DNA of 64,000 nucleotides from Oscillospiraceae bacterium (GCA_018110825.1 JAGBCL010000052.1:124001-188000), one strand, 5' to 3'. Positions 44,156-52,357 are shown, numbered from the stretch's first letter. Numbers and translations: made by a program. The notes: generated by a model not told the origin, from the letters alone.

Positions 44156-44788
44156 TTACCAACCATTTATCATAGGCTTCATCTGCGAAAAAACAGTATG
44201 CAGAGCATAAAATAAATTTTCGGTATGTTTTTCTTTTGAAGTTAAATATGCGTTACCGTAATCTCGTATAAATACAAACTCCTCTGAATTATTTTCATTT
44301 TTTCTTATACCATACATACTTGACCAACCGCGTTCCGTATTGTCATAGAATGAACACGAAATCATTTTTTTATTTATATTTACCTGCAAAAGTTCAACAT
44401 AATATTGCTTAAGCACATCTGCATCAATTGTTTTATTTTCTGTGTTATTCGTAATATCTTTATACTGTTCAACAACAAGGTCGTGTACTTTTTTTATATT
44501 TCTAACGTCTGCATACTGATTTATTTTTTTTACTGTTGAAAATTTTGGGTAGCTATTATCTAATTCAGTATAAAGTTCCATATCACAAAACTCAAAGCTT
44601 CTGATACAACCATATTTGTCAATATACTCACCTGTAATTATATCATTATAGTCCCAATAAAATTTGACAAAAACAATATCAGGCATTTCCGCATAAAGTT
44701 TTTCCGAGTCCTTTTCATCAGAAACAAAGCAGGTCAGAAGCATTAATGCTCCGAGAAATACGGTAACAAATATTCTTTTCAAATTCAA
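44156..44788 (-). CDS. Unknown secreted or membrane-anchored protein
   Basis: A 210-residue protein with an N-terminal hydrophobic segment (RIFVTVFLGALMLLTCFVS) that could be a signal peptide. The LLTC at its end only loosely fits a lipobox. The rest is hydrophilic and rich in Tyr, Asn and Asp, with no motif known to me. I place the start at TTG 44788 because GAGGT stands 7 bases upstream; the GTG 9 bases earlier has no ribosome site. Codons are AT-rich relative to the flanking genes. It lies between rqcH and the 140-residue gene. Confidence 0.6.
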   Translation of the reverse strand: MNLKRIFVTVFLGALMLLTCFVSDEKDSEKLYAEMPDIVFVKFYWDYNDIITGEYIDKYGCIRSFEFCDMELYTELDNSYPKFSTVKKINQYADVRNIKKVHDLVVEQYKDITNNTENKTIDADVLKQYYVELLQVNINKKMISCSFYDNTERGWSSMYGIRKNENNSEEFVFIRDYGNAYLTSKEKHTENLFYALHTVFSQMKPMINGW

Positions 44789-44818
44789 AGCTGTCACCTC
44801 AATTCGTTTGTTCTGAAC

Positions 44819-45241
44819 TTACTCCGCAAACTCGCTGATTGCAACAATTACCACAAACGGGTCACGGTCGGACGCACGGGAAATCTTAACGTAGATTTCC
44901 ATTTCCACGTCGTCAACCTCCTCGTAATCATAGCCCTCGATTTCACGTCCGCCCTCGTAGGTTTCGAAATCACTCATTTCGTCAACAAATCCGTTGAAAA
45001 GCTTTTTCAGCTTTCTTCTGAGTACAAAGTCGTTCTTCAAATCAAGGAACAAATTCATCTTGTCGAGAATTTCCAGCGGGTCAAGGTCGTGAATTTTACT
45101 TGTGCGAATAACAGTCTTATCCTTCAGGCGGCGGTCAGCCTCGGCATAAAAGTCGGTTGCTCTTGCCTTGAGAAGTTCTTCAGCTGCTTCCTCTGCTTCC
45201 TTATCTTTAAATAAATTCTTGAAAAAATCTGCTATTGACAT
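44819..45241 (-). CDS. Unknown acidic 140-residue protein
   Basis: A soluble, acidic protein (MSIADFFKNLFKDKEAEEAAEE at the start) with predicted helices and a beta-rich end (EMEIYVKISRASDRDPFVVIVAIS). I do not recognise the family. GGGGGA lies 7 bases before the ATG at 45241. It follows rlmA by 14 bases and is probably co-transcribed. Confidence 0.65.
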   Translation of the reverse strand: MSIADFFKNLFKDKEAEEAAEELLKARATDFYAEADRRLKDKTVIRTSKIHDLDPLEILDKMNLFLDLKNDFVLRRKLKKLFNGFVDEMSDFETYEGGREIEGYDYEEVDDVEMEIYVKISRASDRDPFVVIVAISEFAE

Positions 45242-45255
45242 AATAGTTTCCCCCA

Positions 45256-46059
45256 TCATATTTTTTTATATACCAACACCTCAAAACCGATTTCCGTAGT
45301 CAGGGTGTCAATTTCTGATAATCTTTTCTGTCCCTCGGTGCTCGTTTTATAGTAATACGGCGTCATAGAGAACAGTGCTGTTATATCTTCGTTACAAGGC
45401 AAACTAATCTCACCTGTAACTGTTTCACGTTTCAGCAATTCAAATCCGTCAAGTGCGAAGTCCTTCACCTCATTGAGGTACGGCTCATCATAAACCGCAC
45501 ATTTCAATTGCCAAAGATGTCTTTCGGCAGGTATGACCATAATCATTACCCCGTCATTTTTCAGCACACGCTGAAATTCCTCACCGCAATACGGTGCAAA
45601 CAGCGTTGTCAGCACATCACAGCTTCCGTCCGCAACAGGAAGATGAAACACGCTTCCAACCGCAAATTTAACAGCTTTTGTACGACGTGCAGCATAGTCC
45701 ACCGCATTCTTGGAAATGTCTATTCCCACGATTTCCATATCGGGACAAGCTACAGCAATTTTCTCGGTGTAGTAACCCTCCCCACAGCCTGCGTCAAGGA
45801 TTTTACATCCTTTTGAAGCGTACTCCGAAACCGCCCTGCACAGCGCCTCAGCAAGGGGTGCATAGTAACCCTTGTCGAGAAAAGCCTTTCTCGCATGCAC
45901 CATAAGCTTGTTGTCCCCGGGCAGTGCCGAGTTCATCTGATTGGCAAGAAGCAGGTTGACGTAACCGCTTTTTGCAGTATCATAGCAATGGCGGTTCACG
46001 CAGGTGTATGTACGCCCCTCTGTATTAAGTTTTTCCTTGCATTTAGGGCAGATTAACAT
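45256..46059 (-). CDS. rlmA: 23S rRNA (guanine-N1) methyltransferase RlmA type
   Basis: A 267-residue SAM-dependent methyltransferase. The N-terminal zinc finger is CPKC...CVNRHCYD, followed by GYVNLLLANQ and GDNKLMVHARKAFLDKGYY, both diagnostic for RlmA I/II. The SAM motif I is ILDAGCGEGYYTEKIA near residue 90. The enzyme methylates N1 of G745 or G748 of 23S rRNA. It lies 11 bases after the trmK-NIF3 fusion gene. The ATG follows AGAGGTG. Confidence 0.87.
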   Translation of the reverse strand: MLICPKCKEKLNTEGRTYTCVNRHCYDTAKSGYVNLLLANQMNSALPGDNKLMVHARKAFLDKGYYAPLAEALCRAVSEYASKGCKILDAGCGEGYYTEKIAVACPDMEIVGIDISKNAVDYAARRTKAVKFAVGSVFHLPVADGSCDVLTTLFAPYCGEEFQRVLKNDGVMIMVIPAERHLWQLKCAVYDEPYLNEVKDFALDGFELLKRETVTGEISLPCNEDITALFSMTPYYYKTSTEGQKRLSEIDTLTTEIGFEVLVYKKI

Positions 46060-46070
46060 TTTCGCACCTC

Positions 46071-47525
46071 TTAAAGAATGTAGTCAACAGGGTCAGTATC
46101 AGCCTTTGCCTGAACAAGCTCAAGACCTGCGTAAGCCGCCTTGAAACGGCTGATAAGATACGGAATTGCAATATCTTCAGTGTGAAAGTGTCCGCAGTCA
46201 TAAAGTGCAATGCCATTGTTTCTTGCGGTAATCCACTGGTCGTGCTTCACGTCGCCTGTGATGTAAGCGTCAGCACCCTGTGCGATTGCAAGAGGAAGAT
46301 TGCCACCTGCACCGCCTGAACAGAACGCAAGCTTTGAGATTTTCTTGCCGCTGTTTGTATAACGTACAACCGTACAGCCAAAAATATCCTTGAGAAGTTT
46401 GCCCAAATCCTCGGGAAGAATTTCCTCGCCAACCGAGCAGGTAAAGCCGTAACCCCTGCCGTCGGAATGGATTGGCTCAAGTGTTTCAAGCTTTTTCAGC
46501 TTCAGAGTCGAGTTAAGCATATCAAAAATAATATCGTTTATGCCGCCGTCCGCCATATCAAGCGGTGAATGGAAGCAGATACAAGCAATATTATTCTTGA
46601 ACGCAAGACAAGCAGTATTGATGTCATCAAGTGCATAGAGCGGGTGGAAAATTATCGGGTGATGCGCAACAATAACATTTGCACCTATTTCGATTGCTTC
46701 ACAGACAACATCGCAGGTAATATCCAACGCAAACAGTACCTTCTTTACCTCTGCGTCGGGATTGCCCACAATAAGCCCCGAATTGTCGCCCTTGTGAAGA
46801 TTTTTCATAGGCGCAATTTCGTCCATCATCGCATATATATCTTTAACAGTATACATTGGTTTACCTCCGCTTGCACAAATAATTTCCGCCGCAAGGCCTA
46901 TATTTTTAACAGCCTCTGCCGACCGTCCCGCATCACGTAATGAACGTCCCGAGGCATAAAGCCTTTCAGCCTGTTTTTCAGCATATGTCACAGCTGCTTC
47001 ATCAGCAAAATCAAGCTTGCCAACCTGCTCAAAAAGCGGCGTAACACTTGTCGGTGCGGCATTGGTTTTCACGGCATTTATAACCGTGTAGCAAAAACGT
47101 CCGTCAATTACGGCACGCTGTTCAATAATTTCAAAACCATTGCCGTAAAGCCACTTCACAAGGTACGGTGCTTGGGTCATAGGCTGTAAAATAAGATTTT
47201 TGCCCATAAGCCAGTCGCAGGCCTCAAGAATACGGGAAATCAACTCGCCGCCCATGCCCGCAATAACAATGTCGGTTATTCCGCTTTCGGGCACGCTTTT
47301 CAATCCGTCCGAAAGAATAACGTCCGCCTTGTCAAGCACGCCTGACTTTTCGAGAGTTGCCCTTGCCGCCGCAAGAGGACCCTCATTTATATCTGCGGCA
47401 ACCGCCGTGCTGCATTTACCCTGCGAAAGCAATTCAGCAACAAGGTAAGCATGGTCGGTGCCTATATCGCAAATGCGGTCGCCCTTGACGAACTCCGCAC
47501 ATAAATTCAATCTTTTATCCAGCAT
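46071..47525 (-). CDS. TrmK tRNA methyltransferase fused to NIF3-like protein
   Basis: A 484-residue fusion. Residues 1-220 are TrmK, tRNA (adenine22-N1)-methyltransferase, with the SAM motif CDIGTDHAYL at 19-28 and VIAGMGGELISRIL. Residues 224-484 are a complete NIF3/DUF34 protein with the dinuclear-metal motifs VIVAHHPIIFHP, CFHSPLDMADGGIND and a C-terminal GHFHTEDIAIP. In most Firmicutes these are neighbouring separate genes. The junction holds GGAGGT 7 bases before an in-frame ATG at 46856, a relic ribosome site that may still give free NIF3 protein. The initial ATG has a weak AGGCGG site. Confidence 0.88.
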   Translation of the reverse strand: MLDKRLNLCAEFVKGDRICDIGTDHAYLVAELLSQGKCSTAVAADINEGPLAAARATLEKSGVLDKADVILSDGLKSVPESGITDIVIAGMGGELISRILEACDWLMGKNLILQPMTQAPYLVKWLYGNGFEIIEQRAVIDGRFCYTVINAVKTNAAPTSVTPLFEQVGKLDFADEAAVTYAEKQAERLYASGRSLRDAGRSAEAVKNIGLAAEIICASGGKPMYTVKDIYAMMDEIAPMKNLHKGDNSGLIVGNPDAEVKKVLFALDITCDVVCEAIEIGANVIVAHHPIIFHPLYALDDINTACLAFKNNIACICFHSPLDMADGGINDIIFDMLNSTLKLKKLETLEPIHSDGRGYGFTCSVGEEILPEDLGKLLKDIFGCTVVRYTNSGKKISKLAFCSGGAGGNLPLAIAQGADAYITGDVKHDQWITARNNGIALYDCGHFHTEDIAIPYLISRFKAAYAGLELVQAKADTDPVDYIL

Positions 47526-47560
47526 AATAAGCCGCCTTTTCAGGTATGTAAAATTATATA

Positions 47561-47654
47561 CTAATCAGCAATTTAAAACTATACAAAAAATCAAGCATAA
47601 TCCTGCGTTATTGATTATGCGATGACTTTTGTATATAGTTTTATCGGTGATTAG
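47561..47654. repeat. Long imperfect palindrome, element 1
   Basis: Three nested stems: CTAATCA (47561-47567) with TGATTAG (47648-47654), AAAACTATACAAAA (47575-47588) with TTTTGTATATAGTTTT (47627-47642), and GCATAATC with GATTATGC around a 10-base loop. It could form one 94-base hairpin. No coding frame is convincing here. Confidence 0.7.
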
Positions 47655-47660
47655 GAAAAA

Positions 47661-47757
47661 GCTGATTAAAGCAAAGCGTTAGTTTCACCGTTTTCAAAAT
47701 GCACGAATTTGCGTCTTTGAGTGCATTTTTTAAAACGGTAGAAACGTATTAATCAGC
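47661..47757. repeat. Long imperfect palindrome, element 2
   Basis: Outer arms GCTGATTAA and TTAATCAGC enclose GTTTCACCG-TTTT-AAAATGCAC and its near-complement ending at 47745. Its ends carry the same TAATCAGC motif as element 1, six bases away. Confidence 0.7.
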
Positions 47758-47773
47758 GTTTCCTTAGTATTAA

Positions 47774-47811
47774 GCGCCGAGTATGAAAGGCTTACCTGAC
47801 ATATTCGGCGC
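47774..47811. other. Hairpin between element 2 and the DUF1858 gene
   Basis: GCGCCGAGTATG pairs with CATATTCGGCGC (one G-U pair) around a 14-base loop, 6 bases from the DUF1858 stop codon. There is no T-run in the gene's direction, so termination is doubtful. Confidence 0.5.
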
Positions 47812-47817
47812 ACGCTC

Positions 47818-48018
47818 TTACTTGTTGTCGAAATGCTTGTTGAGCTTTGCAACCATTTCAGCTGCGCTTACGCCGTGAACAGCACAAGCGTCTGCAAGGC
47901 TTTCGCCTCTTGCGGAAGGACAGCCGAGGCAGTGCATACCCATTTCAAGGAAGTAAGGTGCAGTATCAGGATCAAGGTCGAGGATATCGCCGATGATCAT
48001 ATCTTCTGTAATTCTCAT
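47818..48018 (-). CDS. DUF1858 domain protein
   Basis: A 66-residue protein beginning MRITEDMIIGDILDLDPDTAPYF and continuing to a MGMHCLGCPSA segment with a CxxC pair. DUF1858 domains of this form occur alone or joined to hybrid-cluster and ferredoxin-like proteins, and probably have a redox or metal-linked role not yet defined. GGAGG lies 9 bases before the ATG at 48018. It is a single gene, with structured repeats downstream. Confidence 0.85.
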   Translation of the reverse strand: MRITEDMIIGDILDLDPDTAPYFLEMGMHCLGCPSARGESLADACAVHGVSAAEMVAKLNKHFDNK

Positions 48019-48086
48019 TTGTTTTTCCTCCATATATAATATACTTATTTATTATACCCTATTTTTCAAACATTTGCAATAGCATA

Positions 48087-48115
48087 TTGTTTTTTTTCTT
48101 TTTTGGTGGTATAAT
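48087..48115 (+). promoter_or_regulatory. Promoter of the rhomboid-like gene
   Basis: TTGTTT, 17-base spacer with a T-run, TATAAT. It excludes any start codon upstream of about 48122. Confidence 0.65.
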
Positions 48116-48158
48116 ACTTGATATACTGATTTTTCCAACCACGAAAGGAGATAATTTC

Positions 48159-48896
48159 TTGAATTTTTTAAACAAGCTTGAACGCAAATTCGGCAAATTC
48201 TGCATTGAAAATCTTATGCTTTATATAGTCATCGGTACAGCAATTGTATTCGGATTCTGGTATCTTTTCACCGATATTCCGCTGGTGGAGTATCTTACCT
48301 TTGACCGTGACGCAATTTTCAGCGGACAGGTGTGGAGAGTTATTTCCTTCATATTCATACCCGAAAGCGCAAACCCGATAAATATGGTTTTCTGGCTGTA
48401 TCTCTACTGGTTTTTCGGTTCAAGCCTTGAAAGTTACTGGGGAACATTCAAATTCAATGTTTTCTATTTTTCCGGAGTAATCTTTGCAATTATCGCCGGT
48501 CTTATCACGGGTTACGGAACAGTACATTACCTTAACCTTTCCTTGTTCCTTGCAATGGCTGTAATTGCACCGAATATGGAAATGCGTCTTTTCTATATCA
48601 TTCCCGTAAAAATGAAGTGGCTTGCGTGGATTGATGCCGCACTACTGATTTATAACTTTATCCCTGTTTCAGCAATTGTTATTGCAATACGTGCAAAGCT
48701 TTCCTTTGCTTCAGCAATGTCATTTATGTGGCAGTTCAACGACATCCGACTGGCAATTTTTGTTTCCCTGCTTAACTTTTTCCTATTCTTCGGCGGAGAT
48801 TTCTTCCGCAAAATCCGTGATAAGTTCAAGTACAGAAAAGTACGCAGGAACTTTAAGAAGAACATCAAGATGACACGGTATGATGAGGAAGATTGA
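48159..48896 (+). CDS. Rhomboid-like membrane protein without catalytic residues
   Basis: A 245-residue protein with six membrane helices. The GQVWRVISFIFIPES entry into the core and the overall spacing are rhomboid-like. However, where an active rhomboid has GxSG, this one reads HYLNLSLFLAMAVIAP, and no His is seen in the last helix, so it is probably a pseudoprotease. The start is TTG 48159 with AAAGGAG 8 bases upstream. The C-terminal 35 residues are very basic. Role unknown. Confidence 0.7.
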   Translation: MNFLNKLERKFGKFCIENLMLYIVIGTAIVFGFWYLFTDIPLVEYLTFDRDAIFSGQVWRVISFIFIPESANPINMVFWLYLYWFFGSSLESYWGTFKFNVFYFSGVIFAIIAGLITGYGTVHYLNLSLFLAMAVIAPNMEMRLFYIIPVKMKWLAWIDAALLIYNFIPVSAIVIAIRAKLSFASAMSFMWQFNDIRLAIFVSLLNFFLFFGGDFFRKIRDKFKYRKVRRNFKKNIKMTRYDEED

Positions 48897-48938
48897 CAAT
48901 GTTGTAAGCTATACTCATCGTAATTTTCCAAATACCCC

Positions 48939-48967
48939 TTGACAAATCATATTATATGCTGTATAGT
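48939..48967 (+). promoter_or_regulatory. Promoter of the flavodoxin gene
   Basis: TTGACA, 17-base spacer, TATAGT. Confidence 0.75.
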
Positions 48968-48998
48968 ATAATTACAGAAAGAAAAGAGGCGGTAAAAT

Positions 48999-49529
48999 AT
49001 GAAAACTCTCGTTATTTATAATTCCCAGACAGGCTTCACAAAACATTATGCCGAATGGATTGCCGAGGCGGCAAATGGTGACTGCCTTGAACTATCTGAG
49101 GCTAAAAAGAGAAACACTGACGAATATGATGTGATTGTTTTCGGCGGCTGGGCAATGGCTGGTGGAATAAGCAAGCTTAACTGGTTCAAGAAAAAAATGC
49201 CAAAGTGGGAAGGTAAAAAGCTGATTGCTTTCTGTGTGGGCGGTAGTCCCCTTGAAAATCCCGAAATTGAACCGACGCTGAAAAAGAATTTCACTGAAGA
49301 CGAACTGAAAAAGGTTGATATTTTCTATTGCCCAGGCGGATTTAATTACGATAAGATGTCTGCACCGTCAAAAATGGCGATGAAAATGTTCATCAAGGCA
49401 CTGAAGGCACAGAAAAACAAAACGGAAAAGGACGAGATAATGATAAAGATGATTTCGTCTTCCTACGACATTTCTGACAAAAAATACATTGAACCTATCC
49501 TGGAATGTATAAATTCCAACCAAAAATAA
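48999..49529 (+). CDS. Flavodoxin-domain protein
   Basis: A 176-residue protein whose first 10 residues, MKTLVIYNSQTGFTKHYAEW, form the FMN phosphate loop (T/SxTGxT). DVIVFGGWAMAGGISKL and FCVGGSPL follow as flavin-contacting loops. The type resembles HemG-like flavodoxins. The lysine-rich C-terminal half (residues 100-176) is longer than in electron-carrier flavodoxins. The partner is unknown. A GAGGCGG site precedes the ATG. Confidence 0.82.
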   Translation: MKTLVIYNSQTGFTKHYAEWIAEAANGDCLELSEAKKRNTDEYDVIVFGGWAMAGGISKLNWFKKKMPKWEGKKLIAFCVGGSPLENPEIEPTLKKNFTEDELKKVDIFYCPGGFNYDKMSAPSKMAMKMFIKALKAQKNKTEKDEIMIKMISSSYDISDKKYIEPILECINSNQK

Positions 49530-49546
49530 AAAAGTTGCAAAAAGTC

Positions 49547-49575
49547 TTGACAAGCCGTATTTTGTGTGGTATAAT
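49547..49575 (+). promoter_or_regulatory. Promoter of rplJ-rplL
   Basis: TTGACA, 17-base spacer, TATAAT, about 205 bases before rplJ. Confidence 0.9.
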
Positions 49576-49584
49576 ACAGAAGTT

Positions 49585-49760
49585 GTGTTACAACAAGCTA
49601 TCGTATTCTAAAGACAGCAGGTGATTGAAAAATCGTAAGTCCTGCCGAGGAAAAGATGGTAAGTATTATATGTATACTTCCGACCTTTTCCTATCTGGAA
49701 AAGGTTTTCTTTTTGAATCCGTTAGCAAAAAGCAAAATGAATACATTTTGTTTTATTGAA
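49585..49760 (+). ncRNA. Ribosomal protein L10 leader RNA
   Basis: The leader contains GCAGGTGATTGAAAAATCG...TAAGTCCTGCCGAGG at 49618-49651, the conserved kink-turn stem of the L10 leader bound by the L10(L12)4 complex. Binding would favour the terminator below and limit rplJ-rplL expression. Confidence 0.87.
49684..49714 (+). terminator. Attenuator in the L10 leader
   Basis: CCTTTTCC pairs with GGAAAAGG (loop TATCT), followed by TTTTCTTTTT, 67 bases before rplJ. Confidence 0.82.
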
Positions 49761-49780
49761 TTATCGGAGGTGAAATTTTA

Positions 49781-50293
49781 ATGCCAAGCGCAAAGATTCT
49801 CGAATCCAAGCAGGCAAGAGTTGAAGCTCTTACCGAAATGCTCAAGAATGCAACAGCAGGTGTTATCGTTGACTACAAGGGTATCACTGTTGAAGAAGAC
49901 ACTAAGCTCCGTAAGGAACTTCGTGAAGCAGGCGTAAACTACTTCGTAGAGAAGAACTCTATGCTCCGTTTCGCTGCTAAGAATGCAGGTCTTGAAGGTC
50001 TTACAGAGGTTCTCAAGGGTACTTCCGCTATCGCTCTCACAGACGGTGACGAAACTGCTCCTGCTCGTATCCTCGGTAAGTTTGCTGAAGAAGCTAAGGA
50101 CAAGTTCAACCTTAAGGCTGGCTTCATCGGTGAAGAAATCTACGACGAAAAGGGTGTTACTGCTCTTTCCAAGATTCCTTCCAGAGAAACTCTTCTCGCA
50201 CAGCTCCTCGGTTCTCTCCAGGCTCCAATGCAGAACCTCGCTGCTACACTTCAGGCTCTCGTGGACAAGAAGAACGAAGAAGAAGCTGCATAA
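49781..50293 (+). CDS. rplJ: Ribosomal protein L10
   Basis: The 170-residue stalk base protein (uL10). It begins MPSAKILESKQARVEAL and contains the typical VDYKGITVEEDTKLRKELREAGV and NSMLRFAAKNAG segments; the C-terminal helix (LLGSLQAPMQNLAATLQALVD) binds the L7/L12 dimers. GGAGG lies 10 bases before the ATG. Codon usage is strongly biased (CTC, AAG, GGT), as expected for a highly expressed gene. Confidence 0.97.
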   Translation: MPSAKILESKQARVEALTEMLKNATAGVIVDYKGITVEEDTKLRKELREAGVNYFVEKNSMLRFAAKNAGLEGLTEVLKGTSAIALTDGDETAPARILGKFAEEAKDKFNLKAGFIGEEIYDEKGVTALSKIPSRETLLAQLLGSLQAPMQNLAATLQALVDKKNEEEAA

Positions 50294-50395
50294 TTGCAAC
50301 ATTGCAATTAATCAAGCCGTTATCGGCTTAACAAATTCAAAAACAAGATGCGCTTAATTATCGGCGCAAATAAAATTTAAAAGGAGATTATTATC

Positions 50396-50767
50396 ATGGC
50401 ATCTGAGAAAATTACAAATATTCTTGATTTAATTGACGCTCTTTCCATCCTCGAACTTTCCGAACTCGTTGAAGGTATCCAGGAAAAGTACGGTGTATCC
50501 GCTGTTGTTGCTGCTGCAGCTCCTGCTGCTGGCGCTGCTGCTGGTGCAGCTGAAAAGACAGAATTTGACGTTGTTCTTGCTTCCTTCGGTGACAAGAAGA
50601 TGGACGTTATCAAGGCTGTTAAGGACGTTTGCGGTCTTTCCCTTAAGGAAGCTAAGGAACTCGTTGAGTCCGCTCCTAAGACAATCAAGGAAGGTGCTTC
50701 CAAGGCTGACGCTGATGACCTCAAGGCTAAGCTCGAAGCTGCTGGCGCTACAATCGAACTCAAGTAA
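50396..50767 (+). CDS. rplL: Ribosomal protein L7/L12
   Basis: The 123-residue stalk protein (bL12). An N-terminal dimerisation helix ([23 protein letters not shown]) leads through the Ala-rich hinge to the conserved C-terminal domain with [20 protein letters not shown] and [12 protein letters not shown], which recruits elongation factors. AAAGGAG is 9 bases before the ATG. rplK and rplA are not next to it here. Confidence 0.97.
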   Translation: MASEKITNILDLIDALSILELSELVEGIQEKYGVSAVVAAAAPAAGAAAGAAEKTEFDVVLASFGDKKMDVIKAVKDVCGLSLKEAKELVESAPKTIKEGASKADADDLKAKLEAAGATIELK

Positions 50768-50789
50768 GTTTGATTTACATTACAAAATC

Positions 50790-50818
50790 AAGCCGTACCT
50801 TTTTGGTACGGCTTTTTT
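50790..50818 (+). terminator. Terminator of rplJ-rplL
   Basis: A 10-bp stem AAGCCGTACC / GGTACGGCTT around TTTTT with TTTT tail. Confidence 0.93.
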
Positions 50819-50883
50819 GTGTTTACTTGACTATCTTCCAAAAATAAAGTAAAATATTCCTATAAAATTTTTTCCAAAAAGTT

Positions 50884-50911
50884 TGTAACGAAACGGAAAC
50901 TGCGTTGTCTA
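50884..50911 (+). promoter_or_regulatory. ECF-type autoregulated promoter
   Basis: TGTAAC, a 17-base gap, GTCTA, immediately before the ECF sigma gene. The two boxes match the ECF pattern (T-G-x-AAC and CGTCTA-like) and no sigma-A boxes are evident. Confidence 0.65.
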
Positions 50912-50931
50912 ATTATTGAAAGGGGGTAAAT

Positions 50932-51423
50932 ATGAAAAATATTGAAGAGCTCTACAATACATATTTTCACGATGTTTACCTTTACATAAAATCAGTTTCC
51001 CGTGACGATGAGATTGCGCAAGAAATCACACAGGACACCTTTTTCAAGGCGATGAAGTCCCTTGACAGCTTCAAGGGAGATTGCAGCGTTAAAAGCTGGC
51101 TTTGTCAGATTGCTAAAAATCTTTTTTTCAACCATTGCAAAAAACAAAACCGCTTCACTGACGAGGAAATCCCCGCTGACATTCCTGACACGCAGGTTTG
51201 CTTTGAAGAAAAAATTTCCGACGCTTCACAGGCGCTTGAAATCCACCGCATCCTACATACAATGGAGGAACCTTACAAAGAGGTATTTTCCCTGCGTATT
51301 TTCAGCGAGCTTTCCTTTAAACAGATTGCTGACATTTTCGGCAAAACTGAAAGCTGGGCAAGAGTAACGTTTCATCGTGCAAAAGTAAAAATCATTGACG
51401 AACTGGAGGAAAAATATGAGTAA
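50932..51423 (+). CDS. ECF-type RNA polymerase sigma factor
   Basis: A 163-residue sigma-70 group IV protein. Region 2 is IAQEITQDTFFKAMKSLDSF...KSWLCQIAKNLFFNHCKK, and region 4 is EPYKEVFSLRIFSELSFKQIADIF...ESWARVTFHRAK. It lacks regions 1 and 3. AAAGGGGG is 6 bases before the ATG. It overlaps the anti-sigma gene by 8 bases, so the two are made together, and the promoter at 50884 looks autoregulatory. The inducing stress is unknown. Confidence 0.9.
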   Translation: MKNIEELYNTYFHDVYLYIKSVSRDDEIAQEITQDTFFKAMKSLDSFKGDCSVKSWLCQIAKNLFFNHCKKQNRFTDEEIPADIPDTQVCFEEKISDASQALEIHRILHTMEEPYKEVFSLRIFSELSFKQIADIFGKTESWARVTFHRAKVKIIDELEEKYE

Positions 51424-52072
51424 GAACACTTGCGAACTTATAAATGACCTGCTTCCCCTTTACGCTGATAATGTATGCAGCGAGGAAAGCAAGGCGGCTG
51501 TTGCGGAACATATTGCTGATTGCGATAAGTGCCGTACACAGCTTGAAAAAATGGGACGCCCCATAAGCGTTGACCCTGCGGAAGATATTGCTGTCATGAA
51601 GCGTATCAAGAAAAGAATACATATAGAAAAAATTGTTATCGGTGCTTTGATAGCAGTTGTTGTGATGATTGCACTTTTTGTGCTGAACTTCTTTTTGTTT
51701 GCGGCTGACTTTACTATGGATTATTACGATTGTAATCTTGCAAAAAATATTGCTGTTGAAGAGGACGAAAACGGCGATGTATGGCTTATCAGAAAAAATG
51801 AAGCCTGCGAAGCATGGCATATGTTTCCGAATATGATTGACGCAAATGGTAATACACTTTTTGACAAGGATTTTGACAAGAATAACATTGTTGCCCAGTG
51901 CTACACACTCAAGGTACGCGGCTCAACCGCTATCGGAAACCGAAGCGTTGTTATGGGCGGCATTGAGGAGCAGGAATTCCTGTTCAACAAAAATGACAAG
52001 CCGAATATCGAAACGATTTACTATTACGATGACACAAACGATGAGATGTATGTACTTTGGGAAAGGGGTTAA
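51416..52072 (+). CDS. Membrane anti-sigma factor with zinc-finger domain
   Basis: A 218-residue protein. The cytoplasmic N-terminus is a zinc-binding anti-sigma module: ELINDLLPLYADNVCS... then HIADCDKC, the HxxxCxxC motif of ZAS proteins. A single membrane helix lies at about residues 75-98, and the C-terminal 120 residues would be outside. The ATG at 51416 overlaps the sigma gene and has GGAGG upstream. It should hold the sigma factor at the membrane until a signal is sensed by the outer domain, which matches no family I know. Confidence 0.87.
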   Translation: MSKNTCELINDLLPLYADNVCSEESKAAVAEHIADCDKCRTQLEKMGRPISVDPAEDIAVMKRIKKRIHIEKIVIGALIAVVVMIALFVLNFFLFAADFTMDYYDCNLAKNIAVEEDENGDVWLIRKNEACEAWHMFPNMIDANGNTLFDKDFDKNNIVAQCYTLKVRGSTAIGNRSVVMGGIEEQEFLFNKNDKPNIETIYYYDDTNDEMYVLWERG

Positions 52073-52075
52073 ATT

Positions 52076-52357
52076 ATGACGGAAAAGAAATTTCATATAC
52101 CATCAATAATCATTGCCTCTGCGGCAGTTATACTTGAATTGTTTTCGTTTATTTTAGAGGGTGCAATCGTAGCAATTATTGCGCTTGTAATCTGTGGCTT
52201 AAAAAGAAAAACACACCGCATAAAAATTGGCGTTGCACTGGCTATATTTGCTCTGATATTCGGAATAGGCGCATTTTTTGCATTTATGCTAATAGCATCA
52301 CAGATTGGACCTGACCTTTTTGAAACAGGCTACTGGTTTATTGACTTGATATTCTAA
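52076..52357 (+). CDS. Small membrane protein of the sigma operon
   Basis: A 93-residue protein with three hydrophobic segments (about residues 8-25, 27-42 and 50-75) and a basic loop. GGGG precedes the ATG, which lies 3 bases past the anti-sigma stop. Similar small membrane proteins (DUF4190/DUF4064-like) often close such operons, but I cannot assign a family. It may assist the anti-sigma factor or be part of the regulon. Confidence 0.65.
   Translation: MTEKKFHIPSIIIASAAVILELFSFILEGAIVAIIALVICGLKRKTHRIKIGVALAIFALIFGIGAFFAFMLIASQIGPDLFETGYWFIDLIF

Noticed and set aside
47526-47817. CRISPR array or tRNA cluster in the structured spacer
   Set aside because: Only two non-identical palindromes are present, with no regular repeats and spacers and no tRNA consensus arms.
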